Positions 46,360 through 56,139 of a stretch of DNA of 64,000 nucleotides are shown here, piece after piece. How positions within the stretch are numbered: position 1 is the stretch's first letter; the number at the start of each line of letters is the position of its first letter. Origin of the DNA: Vesta saturnalis (lineage: Eukaryota; Arthropoda; Insecta; Coleoptera; Lampyridae); contig JARFJB010001945.1 in the NCBI GenBank assembly GCA_036346205.1, forward strand, positions 238,501-302,500, given 5' to 3'. The translations under genes were made by a program, and so were the position numbers. The notes below the pieces were generated by a model. It was given only the letters and a program-made list of their open reading frames with translations. It was not told the DNA's origin and ran no database searches.

Positions 46360-46419
46360 ACCTCGAGTAGAATTTGAACCTACGACCTGTACCGCGCTAA
46401 CCAACTGCGCTATCGAGAT
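46360..46419 (-). tRNA. tRNA-like sequence lacking the anticodon arm
   Basis: The minus strand folds as a tRNA without its middle. A 7-bp acceptor stem pairs ATCTCGA with TCGAGGT. The D arm reads GCGCAGTTGGTTAGCGC, an A box. The T arm GTAGGTTCAAATTCTAC contains a B box. Only about ten bases separate D and T arms, so the anticodon arm is gone and the molecule is 60 nt rather than about 73. A run of T (TTTTTTTTT) follows within 10 nt and would stop RNA polymerase III. It cannot decode and is best read as a tRNA pseudogene or the head of a short SINE. Confidence 0.6.
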
Positions 46420-46779
46420 TCAAGCCCCAATCCATGCAAACTTTGTCTTTATGTATGTAGAACTGATGTAAATTTTTATTTCATATTTAATTATAAATGA
46501 AATATGAAAACGAAATTTTGTTGGTTATTAAAATTAAACGAACGTTTAAAAACTAAGTAGGCATTGTTACCATGCATATATCAACTGACAAGTTTGCAAA
46601 TATTTGTCAAAATACATTAGAGGGAGATCTATATCTCCCTAGGGAGTTATAAAGATGTTTACAATTACGGTAACTAAGGGATTATTTGTTTATAATGTAT
46701 TGGTATGAAACAAGAATTATTACAGATAGTGTAAGGTAAATCTATAGCCACAAAAAATTCACAAGGTTGAATTTAAGTG

Positions 46780-47035
46780 TTAGCTCAAATTTCTTCGTCA
46801 TTGCCGAAGAAGCCACCTTCGTTCTTTGTCGTCGTCTGAAGAGGTACTTCCGCCGTCGCGGAAGCTGGCCGCTGCTGTGGTGATGTGTGATGCGCCTACT
46901 TCTGGTAGAAGTATAAACCCTGACAAAAATGTTTGTACTCGTTGCAAAATTCGAACTACGCACAGTTAGCATGGTAAATCTAATACGGTACCTCTAGGTC
47001 ACGTGTCTTGTTAGATATGTTATGTAGAAAGCTCA
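46780..47035 (-). mobile_element. tRNA-derived SINE, minus copy
   Basis: The minus strand begins near ATCTAACAAGACACGTGACC, then carries an A box (TGACCTAGAGG) and a B box (TAGTTCGAATTTTGC) at tRNA spacing. A shared body follows (CTTCTACCAGAAGTAGGCGC, GACGACGACAAAGAACGAAG). The second copy is at 56140-56392 in plus orientation. Confidence 0.65.
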
Positions 47036-47039
47036 TTTA

Positions 47040-47960
47040 ATAGTAAAAATAATGAATTTGAAAGTAAATATGTAATTGCATTTCAAATTATATATTTAAA
47101 ACATTAAAGAGAAATCATCGCTGTCGGTATAAGGTTTTAACTGTTATTAGGTAGGTTCGTCAGGTACTTATAATGTTTTCTCGGATAGATTAGTGTTCGA
47201 AAAAATAGGAACTAGAAATACTTTATTGAAATTTAATAAAAATTCATTTGCAATAGTATTGGATAACATAGCATGTACTTGTAAAGTACATTATGTAAAA
47301 AACAATCTACAGTACGAAAGTTATATCAAATGGTGAGGAAAATAATGAAAACATAGGAATGTGAAAATAAATTTATTGTGAAATTACAAAAAAAAAATTA
47401 GTAGAATAAATTAACGCAATCTACAGCATAAAAGTAATTATATCATATATACTTCATATGCGGAAGGCATTTATACCCTATGCCGCCCAGTGCAATACCA
47501 CCATCTTTTTCATGGGCCACTTAACATTGATGCTCCAATTTTCTGAGTTCGGTAAGGGCTGACGGTTACTATTTCCTTTATTACTTATGTACTCGCCAAC
47601 ACACCATAGCCAAACGTGGCGTTTTAATGGCTAAACCATTAAAATGACGAGTTCTAAAACAGACGCTATACCCCAGGTGAGTAGGGCGAAACACCCACAC
47701 TCCCATATCGAATTGTTGATCCGCCCAAGGTATTCATGGGGGGACAAAGATTCGTCAACGCCAGAATCAAGATTAAGAAGAGCAAGATCTGCCAGGAATA
47801 AAATCCTGTCCCATTCGGATGACCGGGACCTTGGTCACCGAAAGTTACCGCCCTCAGTTAATTTGAAATTCGCCTTATCTACGTATCTCTTAGTTGCAGC
47901 ATCATCTTCTAGGATTGGTTCAAAGACATTACAAAGATAAGATCTTTTCAGCAACAACGT
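47040..47960. other. no recognised gene
   Basis: Left flank of the viral block. A frame at 47644-47940 has no known motif. Confidence 0.4.
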
Positions 47961-47969
47961 TCGCTTCGA

Positions 47970-48320
47970 TTAATGACGGTGCAACAGGGTGTCTAAACGT
48001 AGCAGGTGTTGGTTGTACAGCGGTTTTAACGAATATAGGTGCATCATGAGGTTAAACTTGAACGTAGCAGGTGTAGATGTTGCGGCAGGTACTTGTTTGA
48101 ACTCTGATTTCACTAGTTCTACTTTAATTTCCGCGTTAGCTATTTGCTTCAAAGGGTCCATTATAGTAATTAAAATTATTGTTCATAACAAAACTTATAA
48201 TAATTTGATCCACTATAGGTTTATATGCAGTTTACGCTAAACGATGTGTTTCATGTTCCCCTCTCTTTAATAATTCGAGATTACGTTTGATTAGATTACG
48301 AGTTTGCGTTAACTTTCGCT
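47970..48320 (-). pseudogene. Polinton-associated protein downstream of the ATPase, broken
   Basis: The minus strand reads LTQTRNLIKRNLELLKRGEH near 48310-48250, then a stop, TAYKPIVDQI, then after a frame change MDPLKQIANAEIKVELVKSE. In insect Polintons and adintovirus-like elements a charged, probably coiled-coil protein with this kind of layout commonly follows the packaging ATPase. Its role is unknown. The identification rests on position and general resemblance. Confidence 0.45.
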
Positions 48321-48389
48321 TAACCACCTTATCTCAACCATCCATTGCGACTTACTGCATGCTGCAACTGAATCATATTTAGTCTACCA

Positions 48390-48861
48390 ACATTACGAAC
48401 ACATTGACTTAAATTGATCGAAGGTCATATCGGTACTTACGTGCTCATCATATACATGCTTCAAATTTATGCTCTATACTGAAATAATCGCAAATTATAT
48501 CTTGATTGAGACACGAGATGTCGCCGAAGATGATTATAGAATTCTTAGCAATCTCTTCGGGCAGTGGTACATCCGCCTTGTCGTTGAACGCATTATACCT
48601 AATACCTCTTATCGGTTTAAGTACATACTCTAAGTATTTTATGCTGTGGTTGCTCGACCGACTTGGAGTAAACGTATACATTATCAAATTTTAAGCCATC
48701 CGGTGCCCCAATAAGCTAATCATAACATTGGTCTTCCCGCACCTCGAAGGTCCGCAAATAATTGTTCTAAAGAGACGACCATACCTTCTCGGAACTTACG
48801 ATTTCAGGAAATCGTAACCGTCTACAGGTAGTTCTTGAGGCTGCTTCGTAAACTTCATCAT
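48390..48861 (-). pseudogene. Polinton FtsK/HerA-type packaging ATPase, broken and shortened
   Basis: The ATG at 48861 starts MMKFTKQPQELPVDGYDFLK, and a TAA follows at once. The Walker A motif is intact: IICGPSRCGKTNVMISLLG. After a frameshift comes GLKFDNVYVYSKS, then YLEYVLKPIRGI. The Walker B region reads NSIIIFGDISCLNQ, with Gly where an acidic residue is usual. The frame near 48440 (HVYDEHVSTDMTFDQFKSMC) is the family's C-terminal part, joined after an apparent internal deletion. In active elements this motor packs DNA into the capsid; this copy cannot work. Confidence 0.75.
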
Positions 48862-48892
48862 TCAATTGCTGATAGTATACTGATAATTTCGC

Positions 48893-49654
48893 ATGCTGCT
48901 GGGTAGAGTAGTGTTAAACACCTTAATAAACAAATTACCTGTTGAACTGCATATTCCGGGTTATCGATATTGCGAACCAGGAACCAAGCTACAGAAACGT
49001 TTAGCTCGCGCCGATCCCGGTATAAATCCTCTAGACGAAGCTTGCAAACAACACGATATCGCCTATCATAATTCTAACGATTTAACAAGTCATGATCAAG
49101 CAGATAGGGTGCTTCGAGATCAAGCTTGGAATGATGTACGCTCGAAGGATTCGAATTTTGGTAAGAAAACAGCTGACTTTGCCCTAGCGAACGCCATGAA
49201 AGTTAAAACCACGTTGGGTATTGGTGCTAAGAATACAAGGAAGAAGTGCTCGTTGAGAGGAGGGAAATCTGTCAAACGCCTTCTTAAAGATGGCAATCTG
49301 AAGAAACTCATTGATGTCAGTCTATCGGCTGCTAATAAGGCCGTTAAGGTTGCCGGTGGAAAGAAGAAGGTGAAAGTCACTAGAATCATTCCGATACCTA
49401 AAACTGGTGGCTTCCTTCCATTCCTAATACCCCTATTCGCCGGTATCTCGGCTGCAGGTGCCCTTGTCGGTGTTGCGAGCGGTATATCTAAAGCTGCAAA
49501 TGACGCTTCGGCGGCGAAGAAGAAATTGGAGGAAGCTCAACGTCATAATGAAACAATGGAGATCGTAGCTCTAAGGAACGTGAGAGGACTTTATTTGAAG
49601 CCTTGTAAGAAGGGATGTGCTTTATATACAAAACCGTATCCAAAAAACCCATAA
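48893..49654 (+). CDS. minor capsid protein with phospholipase A2-like domain, intact ORF
   Basis: The 253-codon frame is uninterrupted. Near residues 22-36 is PGYRYCEPGTKLQKRL, a calcium-loop-like segment, then DEACKQHDIAYHNSND with the His-Asp catalytic pair. This is a viral phospholipase A2 fold like that in parvovirus VP1, found here in a Polinton/adintovirus setting. A Lys-rich middle is followed by a Gly/Ala-rich hydrophobic stretch (GGFLPFLIPLFAGISAAGAL) and a Lys-rich C-terminus, typical of the minor virion proteins of adenovirus-like elements. The gene runs divergently from the ATPase and precedes protease, penton and capsid. It is the only sizeable viral gene here without a break, which may be chance or selection. 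Confidence 0.75.
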   Translation: MLLGRVVLNTLINKLPVELHIPGYRYCEPGTKLQKRLARADPGINPLDEACKQHDIAYHNSNDLTSHDQADRVLRDQAWNDVRSKDSNFGKKTADFALANAMKVKTTLGIGAKNTRKKCSLRGGKSVKRLLKDGNLKKLIDVSLSAANKAVKVAGGKKKVKVTRIIPIPKTGGFLPFLIPLFAGISAAGALVGVASGISKAANDASAAKKKLEEAQRHNETMEIVALRNVRGLYLKPCKKGCALYTKPYPKNP

Positions 49655-49662
49655 ACTTAGCG

Positions 49663-49961
49663 CGGAGAGTATTAATCGATTCCGATCTAAATAAGTATGC
49701 TAAATATGTACTATTGTTTAGAGGAGTGTTTATGGGCGATGCCTTACCATATAAACCGCATTTTAATAAATGTGTTATCCTGAAGCTTGATGACAATAGA
49801 GGAACTAGTACCATTGGGTTGCTTTTAAGAAACGCGGTGATAAAGCCATCTACTACGATAGCTTTGGAGATTTAGCACTTCCACTTGAAATAATTAGATA
49901 TTTAGGAGGCTGTAAAATTACATATAATTATGATAAGGAGCAGAATTATACATTTATATGA
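49663..49961 (+). pseudogene. adenain-like cysteine protease, broken
   Basis: One frame reads IDSDLNKYAKYVLLFRGVFM and DALPYKPHFNKCVILKLDDN. After a frameshift near 49812 the next frame carries the catalytic His block HWVAFKKRGDK and YYDSFGDLALPLEIIRYLGG with the conserved Asp. It ends at a TGA just before GH, about where the family has its catalytic Cys. In active elements this enzyme matures the virion proteins. The start lies in the overlap with the preceding gene and is uncertain. Confidence 0.7.
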
Positions 49962-50042
49962 GGACATTAAGTTTAGATTTTTCTATAATAAATAGCTTGT
50001 AATATTATTTGTTTATTTGTAGTCACGTCCCAAACGTTCACG

Positions 50043-50640
50043 TTGACGGGTGCGGGATACGTGCTCTGTGCAACGTATTATCCACCAATTGAACTTGATC
50101 CTGAATATCAGTATGGTTTAGGATTGACTGGATTGTACGGTTGCAATTTCATACGAAATATTCATGAGGGTAACAAGATTAACAGATTTCTGCAGCGTAA
50201 AATTAACTCGCATAACATGGTCGACTTGATTTTAAGAGCAACCAATAATACGCTAAAATGTAAATTTAAATCTGTATATCATGTGGACTTTAAACAAGAG
50301 AATTCTATTAGACGCATACTCGGTTTCTCTCATAACCTGTACAAGGCAGGCCACACCCATCAATCTGATATGCATGTTCAAATAATTAAAGCTACAAATG
50401 TACGTGTGGAGTGTAACTTAACTGGAGGCGCAGGAACAGTGAACAGTCGCACGCCATCTTCGAGTTTGAGGCACACGATGAACCGGGTTATAAATTAATC
50501 AAGGAACCGTCCACAGTCATTTATTTACCCGCCCTTATGCAACGTATAGATTTGAAATTGGTTGATCAAGAGGGGCGATTAATACTTTGGTAACGTAAAA
50601 GCGACTATTAGATTGAAGGTGAAGAAGTATGGGTCTCAAG
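50043..50640 (+). pseudogene. penton-like minor capsid (single jelly roll) protein, broken
   Basis: The frame 50043-50498 shows YYPPIELDPEYQYGLGLTGL, ATNNTLKCKFKS, IRRILGF and NVRVECNLTGGAG, all typical blocks of Polinton penton proteins. A frameshift near 50450 moves the text to the next frame (EPGYKLIKEPSTVIYLPALM, then IDLKLVDQEGRL), with another change near 50585. The C-terminal end overlaps the start of the major capsid gene. Confidence 0.75.
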
Positions 50641-51723
50641 ATTTTCGACAGCAGGTGTTTATCGGCAGACGAAAGCACATCGTTAACCGAAGACGACGTT
50701 CAGTTTCTATAATATCTCGGCTATATGGAAGAAGCGTTGAAAAGTTTATTCCCGGGGGTCAGGTACGAAGATATGATCGTGGAATACGATCGTCGAACTT
50801 ATCATCCATACACGACAAACGCATACAACTCCAATGAGATTAATCTGGTTATTCAAAAAGCTATTCTAGCTACAGCCACTTACGATAGTGTTATATATTT
50901 TGAAGGCACTCTGATCCCTAAGGAAGCAAACAAAGTATAACCTTACGAATAAAGCACCTCTCTTCCTCTTCGATGAGATTCGATTCATGTTAGGTGAACA
51001 GGTGATTGAAACTGTACGTTTACCCGGTATTAACAGCACCATTAACGGATATTGGTTCTCTCCAAGACCGACGTGGACTGCTACAACAGCGAAACAGATG
51101 TTAAGATTGACGTGACAAAAGTTACATGGAAAGTTCCGTATGTAATTCTAAATGCTGCTATGAAGCTATCTATCTATCAGAAGATTAATAAAAATTCGCC
51201 GATATAAGTTGCGTTTCGCGCTCGAGATCTATACATATACCCATCCTGACCGTTATCAACGTGAATGGTTTGGCTGGTGAAGAACAGTACGGGCTTTCAA
51301 CGACCTCAATGGTTACTGAACCGTAATAACAGGGAAGAGAGTGCAGCAAAATTCGATCACTTAAATATTTCAAGTATAAAAGCAAATATTAATAATAGAA
51401 GATATCCATACGAACAGCAAAATCTCGTTTACGCAGATAACAAGTATGTAGATGCTTACGAAGAGTATTTAAACTTTCGAAATTAATATTATAATTCGCG
51501 GCAAGGTTCTATGCTTAGTTACGAACAATTTAAGAGTTAGCCGATATTTGCAATTAACTGTACTCGTCAAAACGAGAATATTCATAACGTAGTTATTGAT
51601 TTGAAATTGGAAGTTGAAGCATCTTCGGCCTTTGCCGCCGATCCTTCGGCATATTGCGTTATTTTGCATGATGCATTAATTGAGTCATTGTACGTAAAAT
51701 GTAATATGTTATTTTATCAATAA
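50629..51723 (+). pseudogene. major capsid protein (double jelly roll), broken
   Basis: The ATG at 50629 opens MGLKIFDSRCLSADESTSLT, then a TAA at about 50710, then MEEALKSLFPGVRYEDMIVE and TYHPYTTNAYNSNEINLVIQ. Other frames continue with KAPLFLFDEIRFMLGEQVIE, GINSTINGYWFSP, FDHLNISSIKANINNRRYPY and near the end SRQNENIHNVVIDLKLEVEA, SAYCVILHD, stop at 51721. The whole length of the Polinton capsid protein can be followed in pieces; at least four breaks make it non-functional. Confidence 0.78.
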
Positions 51724-51787
51724 AGGTTATATTTGAATAAACTATGCTTATTTATAGCCCTGTAAACGTGAATTTCGGTAAGTTTCA

Positions 51788-52392
51788 ATGAAGGCTGTTG
51801 CAATGTTTGCAGTACTGTGCAGTGTTACTGCACTAATTACAAGTAGTGATGACGAAAGCAATGTGGAAATGGTTGAAACTTATTTATGTGCATATGGCTA
51901 CATAAATGAAGATGCGAACACATCAATAGATAATCACAGCTTAAGAGTTATCGGGTTGAGTACAGACATGCGCATATTAACATTAACGTCTAATGCGTTT
52001 AAAGTTTAGGCAAAATGATATAATAATATCGTTTCAACGATATAATCATTCTAAACTAAGCGGAGGTAAGCACTGCGAATGTTCGTTTGATGGGCCTGGT
52101 AATATACTAAGACATTCAGACTTTCCTAAGAAGGATCAAAGAGTAGTTGAAATACATACGGACTGGGATGAGCGATGGCATGTTCAAGACTCCCCTGAGC
52201 ATTAAATCAGTTACTGTAATACTACATGAGATTCGTCATGCTTTAGGCTTACAACATACGCATGATGGAAATTCTGTCATGTATGCATATCATGAGAAAC
52301 ATTTTCGTGATTTAGCATCGGATGATATTATGGCGATCCAGTCATTATACCCCACTACCGCAACTACAACTACCTTAGCTGAAATAACATAA
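51788..52392 (+). pseudogene. matrix metalloproteinase-like (M10 matrixin) gene in the viral block
   Basis: A signal peptide (MKAVAMFAVLCSVTALITSS) is followed by a short propeptide-like part with YLCAYGYI. The cysteine-switch motif is not visible. After a frameshift near 52000 the catalytic domain follows: FRQNDIIISFQRYNHSKLSG, CSFDGPGNILRHSDFP, then VEIHTDWDERWHV. After a second frameshift near 52185 comes HEIRHALGLQHTHDGNSVMY, with the full zinc motif HExxHxxGxxH and the Met-turn. The text ends in LASDDIMAIQSLYP, the usual matrixin end. No hemopexin domain. It begins 65 bp after the capsid gene on the same strand and looks like cargo of the element. Confidence 0.75.
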
Positions 52393-52645
52393 ATAAAATC
52401 TGTTAAGACAAAATCTACTTTACCTGCTAAATCCCTCGACTTATGCATTATCGATATTGATCACAATTTGATCCTAAACAAGCGATTGTATATGTTCTAC
52501 TAGAATTGGGTTTGGATATCTGCTTTAAATAGTACTTATATCGAGCCCGTTAAGAGCTTGTGTGAACGGTTGCCCTTCCTTCCAAATACTTTTAAGTGAT
52601 TTCATGCAATATATCAGAAGCCTAACACTGATATCGTCTTCTTCA

Positions 52646-52647
<2 letters not shown>

Positions 52648-52720
<73 letters not shown>
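52648..52720. repeat. (TA)n-(GA)n microsatellite
   Basis: TATATA to about 52690, then GAGAGA to 52720. Same TA-GA order as at 31134-31195. Confidence 0.95.
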
Positions 52721-52722
<2 letters not shown>

Positions 52723-52833
52723 ATAACTGATATCTGGATAGCCTCGATTGTACAGCTACTGTTATATCCCTACCAGTAGCCATGTTTATGCCGCTGTAAA
52801 CAATTATAGTGTACAGATAATTAGCTATGATGA

Positions 52834-53100
52834 CTATCTTCATCGACCAAGAGCACATTTATTGCACACGGATACGTTTCCAAATCTACCACCAAAATAA
52901 CAATATTCAGGTATATTAACGGAAATCTATTCTTTATCGATAGTATTCAATTTTACAAATATAATGAGTTTACTGACAGTGTGATGCAATCGGGGAAAGT
53001 TGATCTTTCCTTGCTTAATATTGATTGTGCAAATAAAGGTTTATTAGAGCAACTATATGATGTTTTAGCAAAAATTATGAAGCTGGATAAAGTTGTATAG
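52834..53100 (+). other. unrecognised partial ORF
   Basis: An open frame without its own early ATG reads KSTTKITIFRYINGNLFFID, then YKYNEFTDSVMQSGKVDLSL to a TAG at 53098. Not recognised. By position it may be a further gene of the viral block with a missing start or a spliced upstream exon. Confidence 0.3.
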
Positions 53101-53159
53101 TGAATTACATTATTATTAATAAAATGCAGTTTTACATAAAATGCGTTTTATTGTTTACA

Positions 53160-53345
53160 ATTTTTCGGCAGGAAAATGTATACCATCTCAGTTAAAAGCA
53201 TGAATAAGCTTTTACATTATAACTATGGCCTATTAATGCTGAAAGTTACACATTTTTCAAGTTTTTGGGGGAAAATGTATACAATCTCAGATGAAAATAA
53301 ATAATACTTTACATTGTAACTATGACCTATTAAAGCTGAAAGTAA
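53160..53345. repeat. pair of ~80-bp direct repeats
   Basis: AAAATGTATACCATCTCAGT...GGCCTATTAATGCTGAAAGT near 53173 is repeated with changes near 53270 (AAAATGTATACAATCTCAGA...). Confidence 0.7.
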
Positions 53346-53535
53346 TGTAAGGCTTTGACAGGTAGACTAGATAATATACTTTCTTCATCGCTCAGACCTT
53401 CATTGTATAGATTCGTTGCTACTTCATTTGTAAAACTTCAGAAGCCGAATCATTACTGTTATCGTTCATATAATTAAACTTCTGATTTATCATACCCACA
53501 GCCGAAAATAATAGGTTGATTGCCTGCTGGGAAAA

Positions 53536-54019
53536 TCATACTGAACCGTTTCCTCTGCTTATTCTAATTCGTTTGTCTTCGGCGGTAATAAACATCAATT
53601 CAATTGTTATGCCATAAACGATAAAGACAACTTTTCCATATTCGGCAGATTTTAGAGTTTGACGTATAAAACGTTCAGTTTTACTGTTCGATATTTCGCT
53701 CCATTCCTCCATATCGAAATACAGACAGTATATGTCGCTAAATGATGTCCAAAATAATTGTACTACACGTTTAAAGTCATAATTTTTTAATGAACTTGCC
53801 ACTTCAAGTACTATCGAGCTATCTAGGAATAACGCCCACATTAATAATAAACGCTCTACAACAAAGGTTTAATAAGATGCCTATACCGCAATACTAATTA
53901 CCTTTAGACGCTTCAGGTATATCAGTCCATGAATAATTAGCTTTCTCATCGACATCCCATATATTTCCTATATCAAGTATTATCGTATCCGTTAAACACT
54001 CGCCTTGTTCAGCATCCAT
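53536..54019 (-). CDS. two-exon ORF of unknown function in the viral block
   Basis: Exon 1 (54019-53902) starts MDAEQGECLTDTIILDIGNI and ends at donor GTAATT. Exon 2 (53855-53536) follows acceptor TTTGTTGTAG after a 46-nt intron. The phases fit exactly (one base plus two) and the product is 145 residues without a stop. Visible text includes FWTSFSDIYCLYFDMEEWSE and KSAEYGKVVFIVYGITIELM, an acidic to mixed small protein with hydrophobic strands and no known motif. It points away from the small plus-strand ORF at 54332. I do not recognise the family; it may be an element gene or a host-derived fragment. Confidence 0.5.
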
Positions 54020-54173
54020 ATCGTTCAACAGATTTTAATTAACTAATTATCAAACTGTCATCACCCTATTTATAGCGAGTTAAATCTAAGTATGACGTCA
54101 TAATAGTGAGAAAGAAGTTTAGTTGCACCCTCACATCAACATACATTCGTTTGTTACCTGTGATGGTGATAAG

Positions 54174-54174
<1 letters not shown>

Positions 54175-54234
<60 letters not shown>
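54175..54234. repeat. (TA)n microsatellite between divergent ORFs
   Basis: 60 bp of TA in the gap between the minus-strand ORF ending upstream at 54019 and the plus-strand leader at about 54240. Confidence 0.95.
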
Positions 54235-54235
<1 letters not shown>

Positions 54236-54331
54236 CAACAGAAACTATAGCGTAAGTACGCGAGCATATTTTAATCATTTACTCATTATTCCTTATTTTA
54301 GGTGGATCGTAGATCATAAGAGTTTGAAGCG

Positions 54332-54499
54332 ATGATTGAGAATACACGACCCATAATAAAATATGAATTGTTACAATTAAGCGTTGAACATTTCCTTGCA
54401 TTATGGAATAAGTTACCTCATCACTATAATGATAGACACTTATGTGCTAAAATAAGATATATGAAATATTGGAATAAATCATCTGATGTTGAGCAATAG
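54332..54499 (+). CDS. small ORF (55 residues) with a possible spliced leader
   Basis: The frame MIENTRPIIKYELLQLSVEH...KYWNKSSDVEQ is closed by TAG. Just upstream a strong donor (GCGTAAGT at 54250) and acceptor (TTATTTTAG at 54301) define a 50-nt intron in the would-be 5' leader. The product is unrecognised. The splice sites and position in the viral block make it better than a random frame, but the evidence is thin. Confidence 0.35.
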   Translation: MIENTRPIIKYELLQLSVEHFLALWNKLPHHYNDRHLCAKIRYMKYWNKSSDVEQ

Positions 54500-54766
54500 A
54501 TGGGCAAGCACCTTTAATATTTAATTGTTTTCAATGCAATAAATAATTTTTTTTAATTATGATCACATATGATTTATTTTACCTGCACAGCTTTATGTTA
54601 ACTCATATAGGTTGTAGAAATAGGTAATCAACTAAACATTACAAATATTCTTTTATTATATATACTACATAAATAGAAATTTAATTTATGTACAATAATA
54701 ATAATATAAGGCAGCGATAACGGTGATAATAGATCAGGCTATCCTATAAATTTTAATTATTAATTA

Positions 54767-55107
54767 TTAAATGTAGAATAATAATAACTTACCTATATAA
54801 TTAACAAAGGATAGGTTAGTCATCATTTTGGCTTTACCAATATCTATGCTTCCTCCATAAACAAGTGTAATTTGTTCAATGTATGTTTGAAGATTGTACA
54901 CCTTTTCATCCGTTAGCTCTTTTGTTAATCTCTCCGGAAGAAATATACTATTTTTGTGAGTTTCCACTACTACTTTTCTTCCAATTGGGTATTAATAATC
55001 TTAATATTTTTTAAACGGTATTTACAATCGATAACCATATTACAAACTTTTAATACAGGTTTGAATTCACCTTCGCCAACCAAACTTAATTGCTTTAAAA
55101 GATCCAT
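54767..55107 (-). pseudogene. small Polinton-type protein of unknown function, one frameshift
   Basis: The ATG at 55107 opens MDLLKQLSLVGEGEFKPVLK, then YRLKNIKIINTQLEEK. A one-base loss in an A-run near 54975 changes frame, and the next frame gives VVVETHKNSIFLPERLTKEL and ITLVYGGSIDIGKAKM. This layout (MDLL..., NIKxxNT, FLPxR, YxGG) recurs in short uncharacterised proteins that I associate with insect Polintons and related viral genomes. A GTAAGT donor near 54785 suggests that a final exon follows. Confidence 0.45.
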
Positions 55108-55114
55108 CTTTCAG

Positions 55115-56130
55115 GATGTAATATTAATAACTGAATTTATGTATTGTGGTTTTCCGGTCTCGTTATTGTAGAAAAACCGATTTCTTAGAATTATTGAACA
55201 TCAGGATGTAGAAATTATTATTTATTATTGCGCAATTATTCATTCAGCCAACCTAAATCAGTCAAATCTAAAATTCGTCTATATAATTAATGCTTTAAGT
55301 ACAAGGAATAATCTTACCCAGCAACCAATTCAAATATCAAATTATCGTTAACAGCGAGTAATTTTCTTATAATAGTAGCAACCCTAACATTCATTGGTAT
55401 AATTATTGTTTTTTAAATATAGATGGGAAACTTAACTGATGCATTACACGACAACGAATGATCTAAAGTAACTATTCTAGAAATAACAATGTTATAAAGT
55501 TCGACTGGTAATTATAAAATACGACGGTTAAAAGGTGACTGATTATCTACTATAGGGTCATCACATTCGCTATTTATAACAAATTCTTATCAATATGAAT
55601 ACCAGTTAGTATATTTATTAGCGAAAATATTACTCTAGCAATAATCTATCTGAAAATCATTATAAGTACCTGTCGAACCCCTAGCGAATAATATATACCT
55701 GATAATTCAAACCTTACACAGCGAAAACATTTTTTTCATGGTTTATACTTGATTATTATAAATATATCACGTTAGTATTTAAAAGCATGATGGATGTTAT
55801 TTATTTTAATAACATATTCGTTGCATTTTAAATACCATTCTGTGATAATATACGTCACGCCGGATGTTGTTTATAGATAAACTTGTTTATTATGAATTCT
55901 ATTTACTGTCTAATTTTACAGTTATCCCTGTATTCATGTTTCCAATTTTAATTTCAAACATCCAATCTATGAAATGCAATTACATATATTTATTTTCAAA
56001 TTCATTATTTTTACTATTAAATGCATTTTTTCAATACCTATTGATTTTCTATGTTAATTTTATAATTTCCAACCGTAAACCATAAACGTTTCTATACGCT
56101 GTGTGACGTCAGCATCAACATTTATATGAT
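55115..56130. other. AT-rich stretch without recognised genes
   Basis: Very AT-rich right flank of the viral block. No coding motif and no obvious terminal inverted repeat of a Polinton could be recognised. Confidence 0.45.
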
Positions 56131-56139
56131 ATCCGGCTT

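Noticed and set aside
47644..47940. 98-codon plus-strand ORF left of the viral block
   Set aside because: No family recognised and no splice or promoter support; it could be a scrap of another element.
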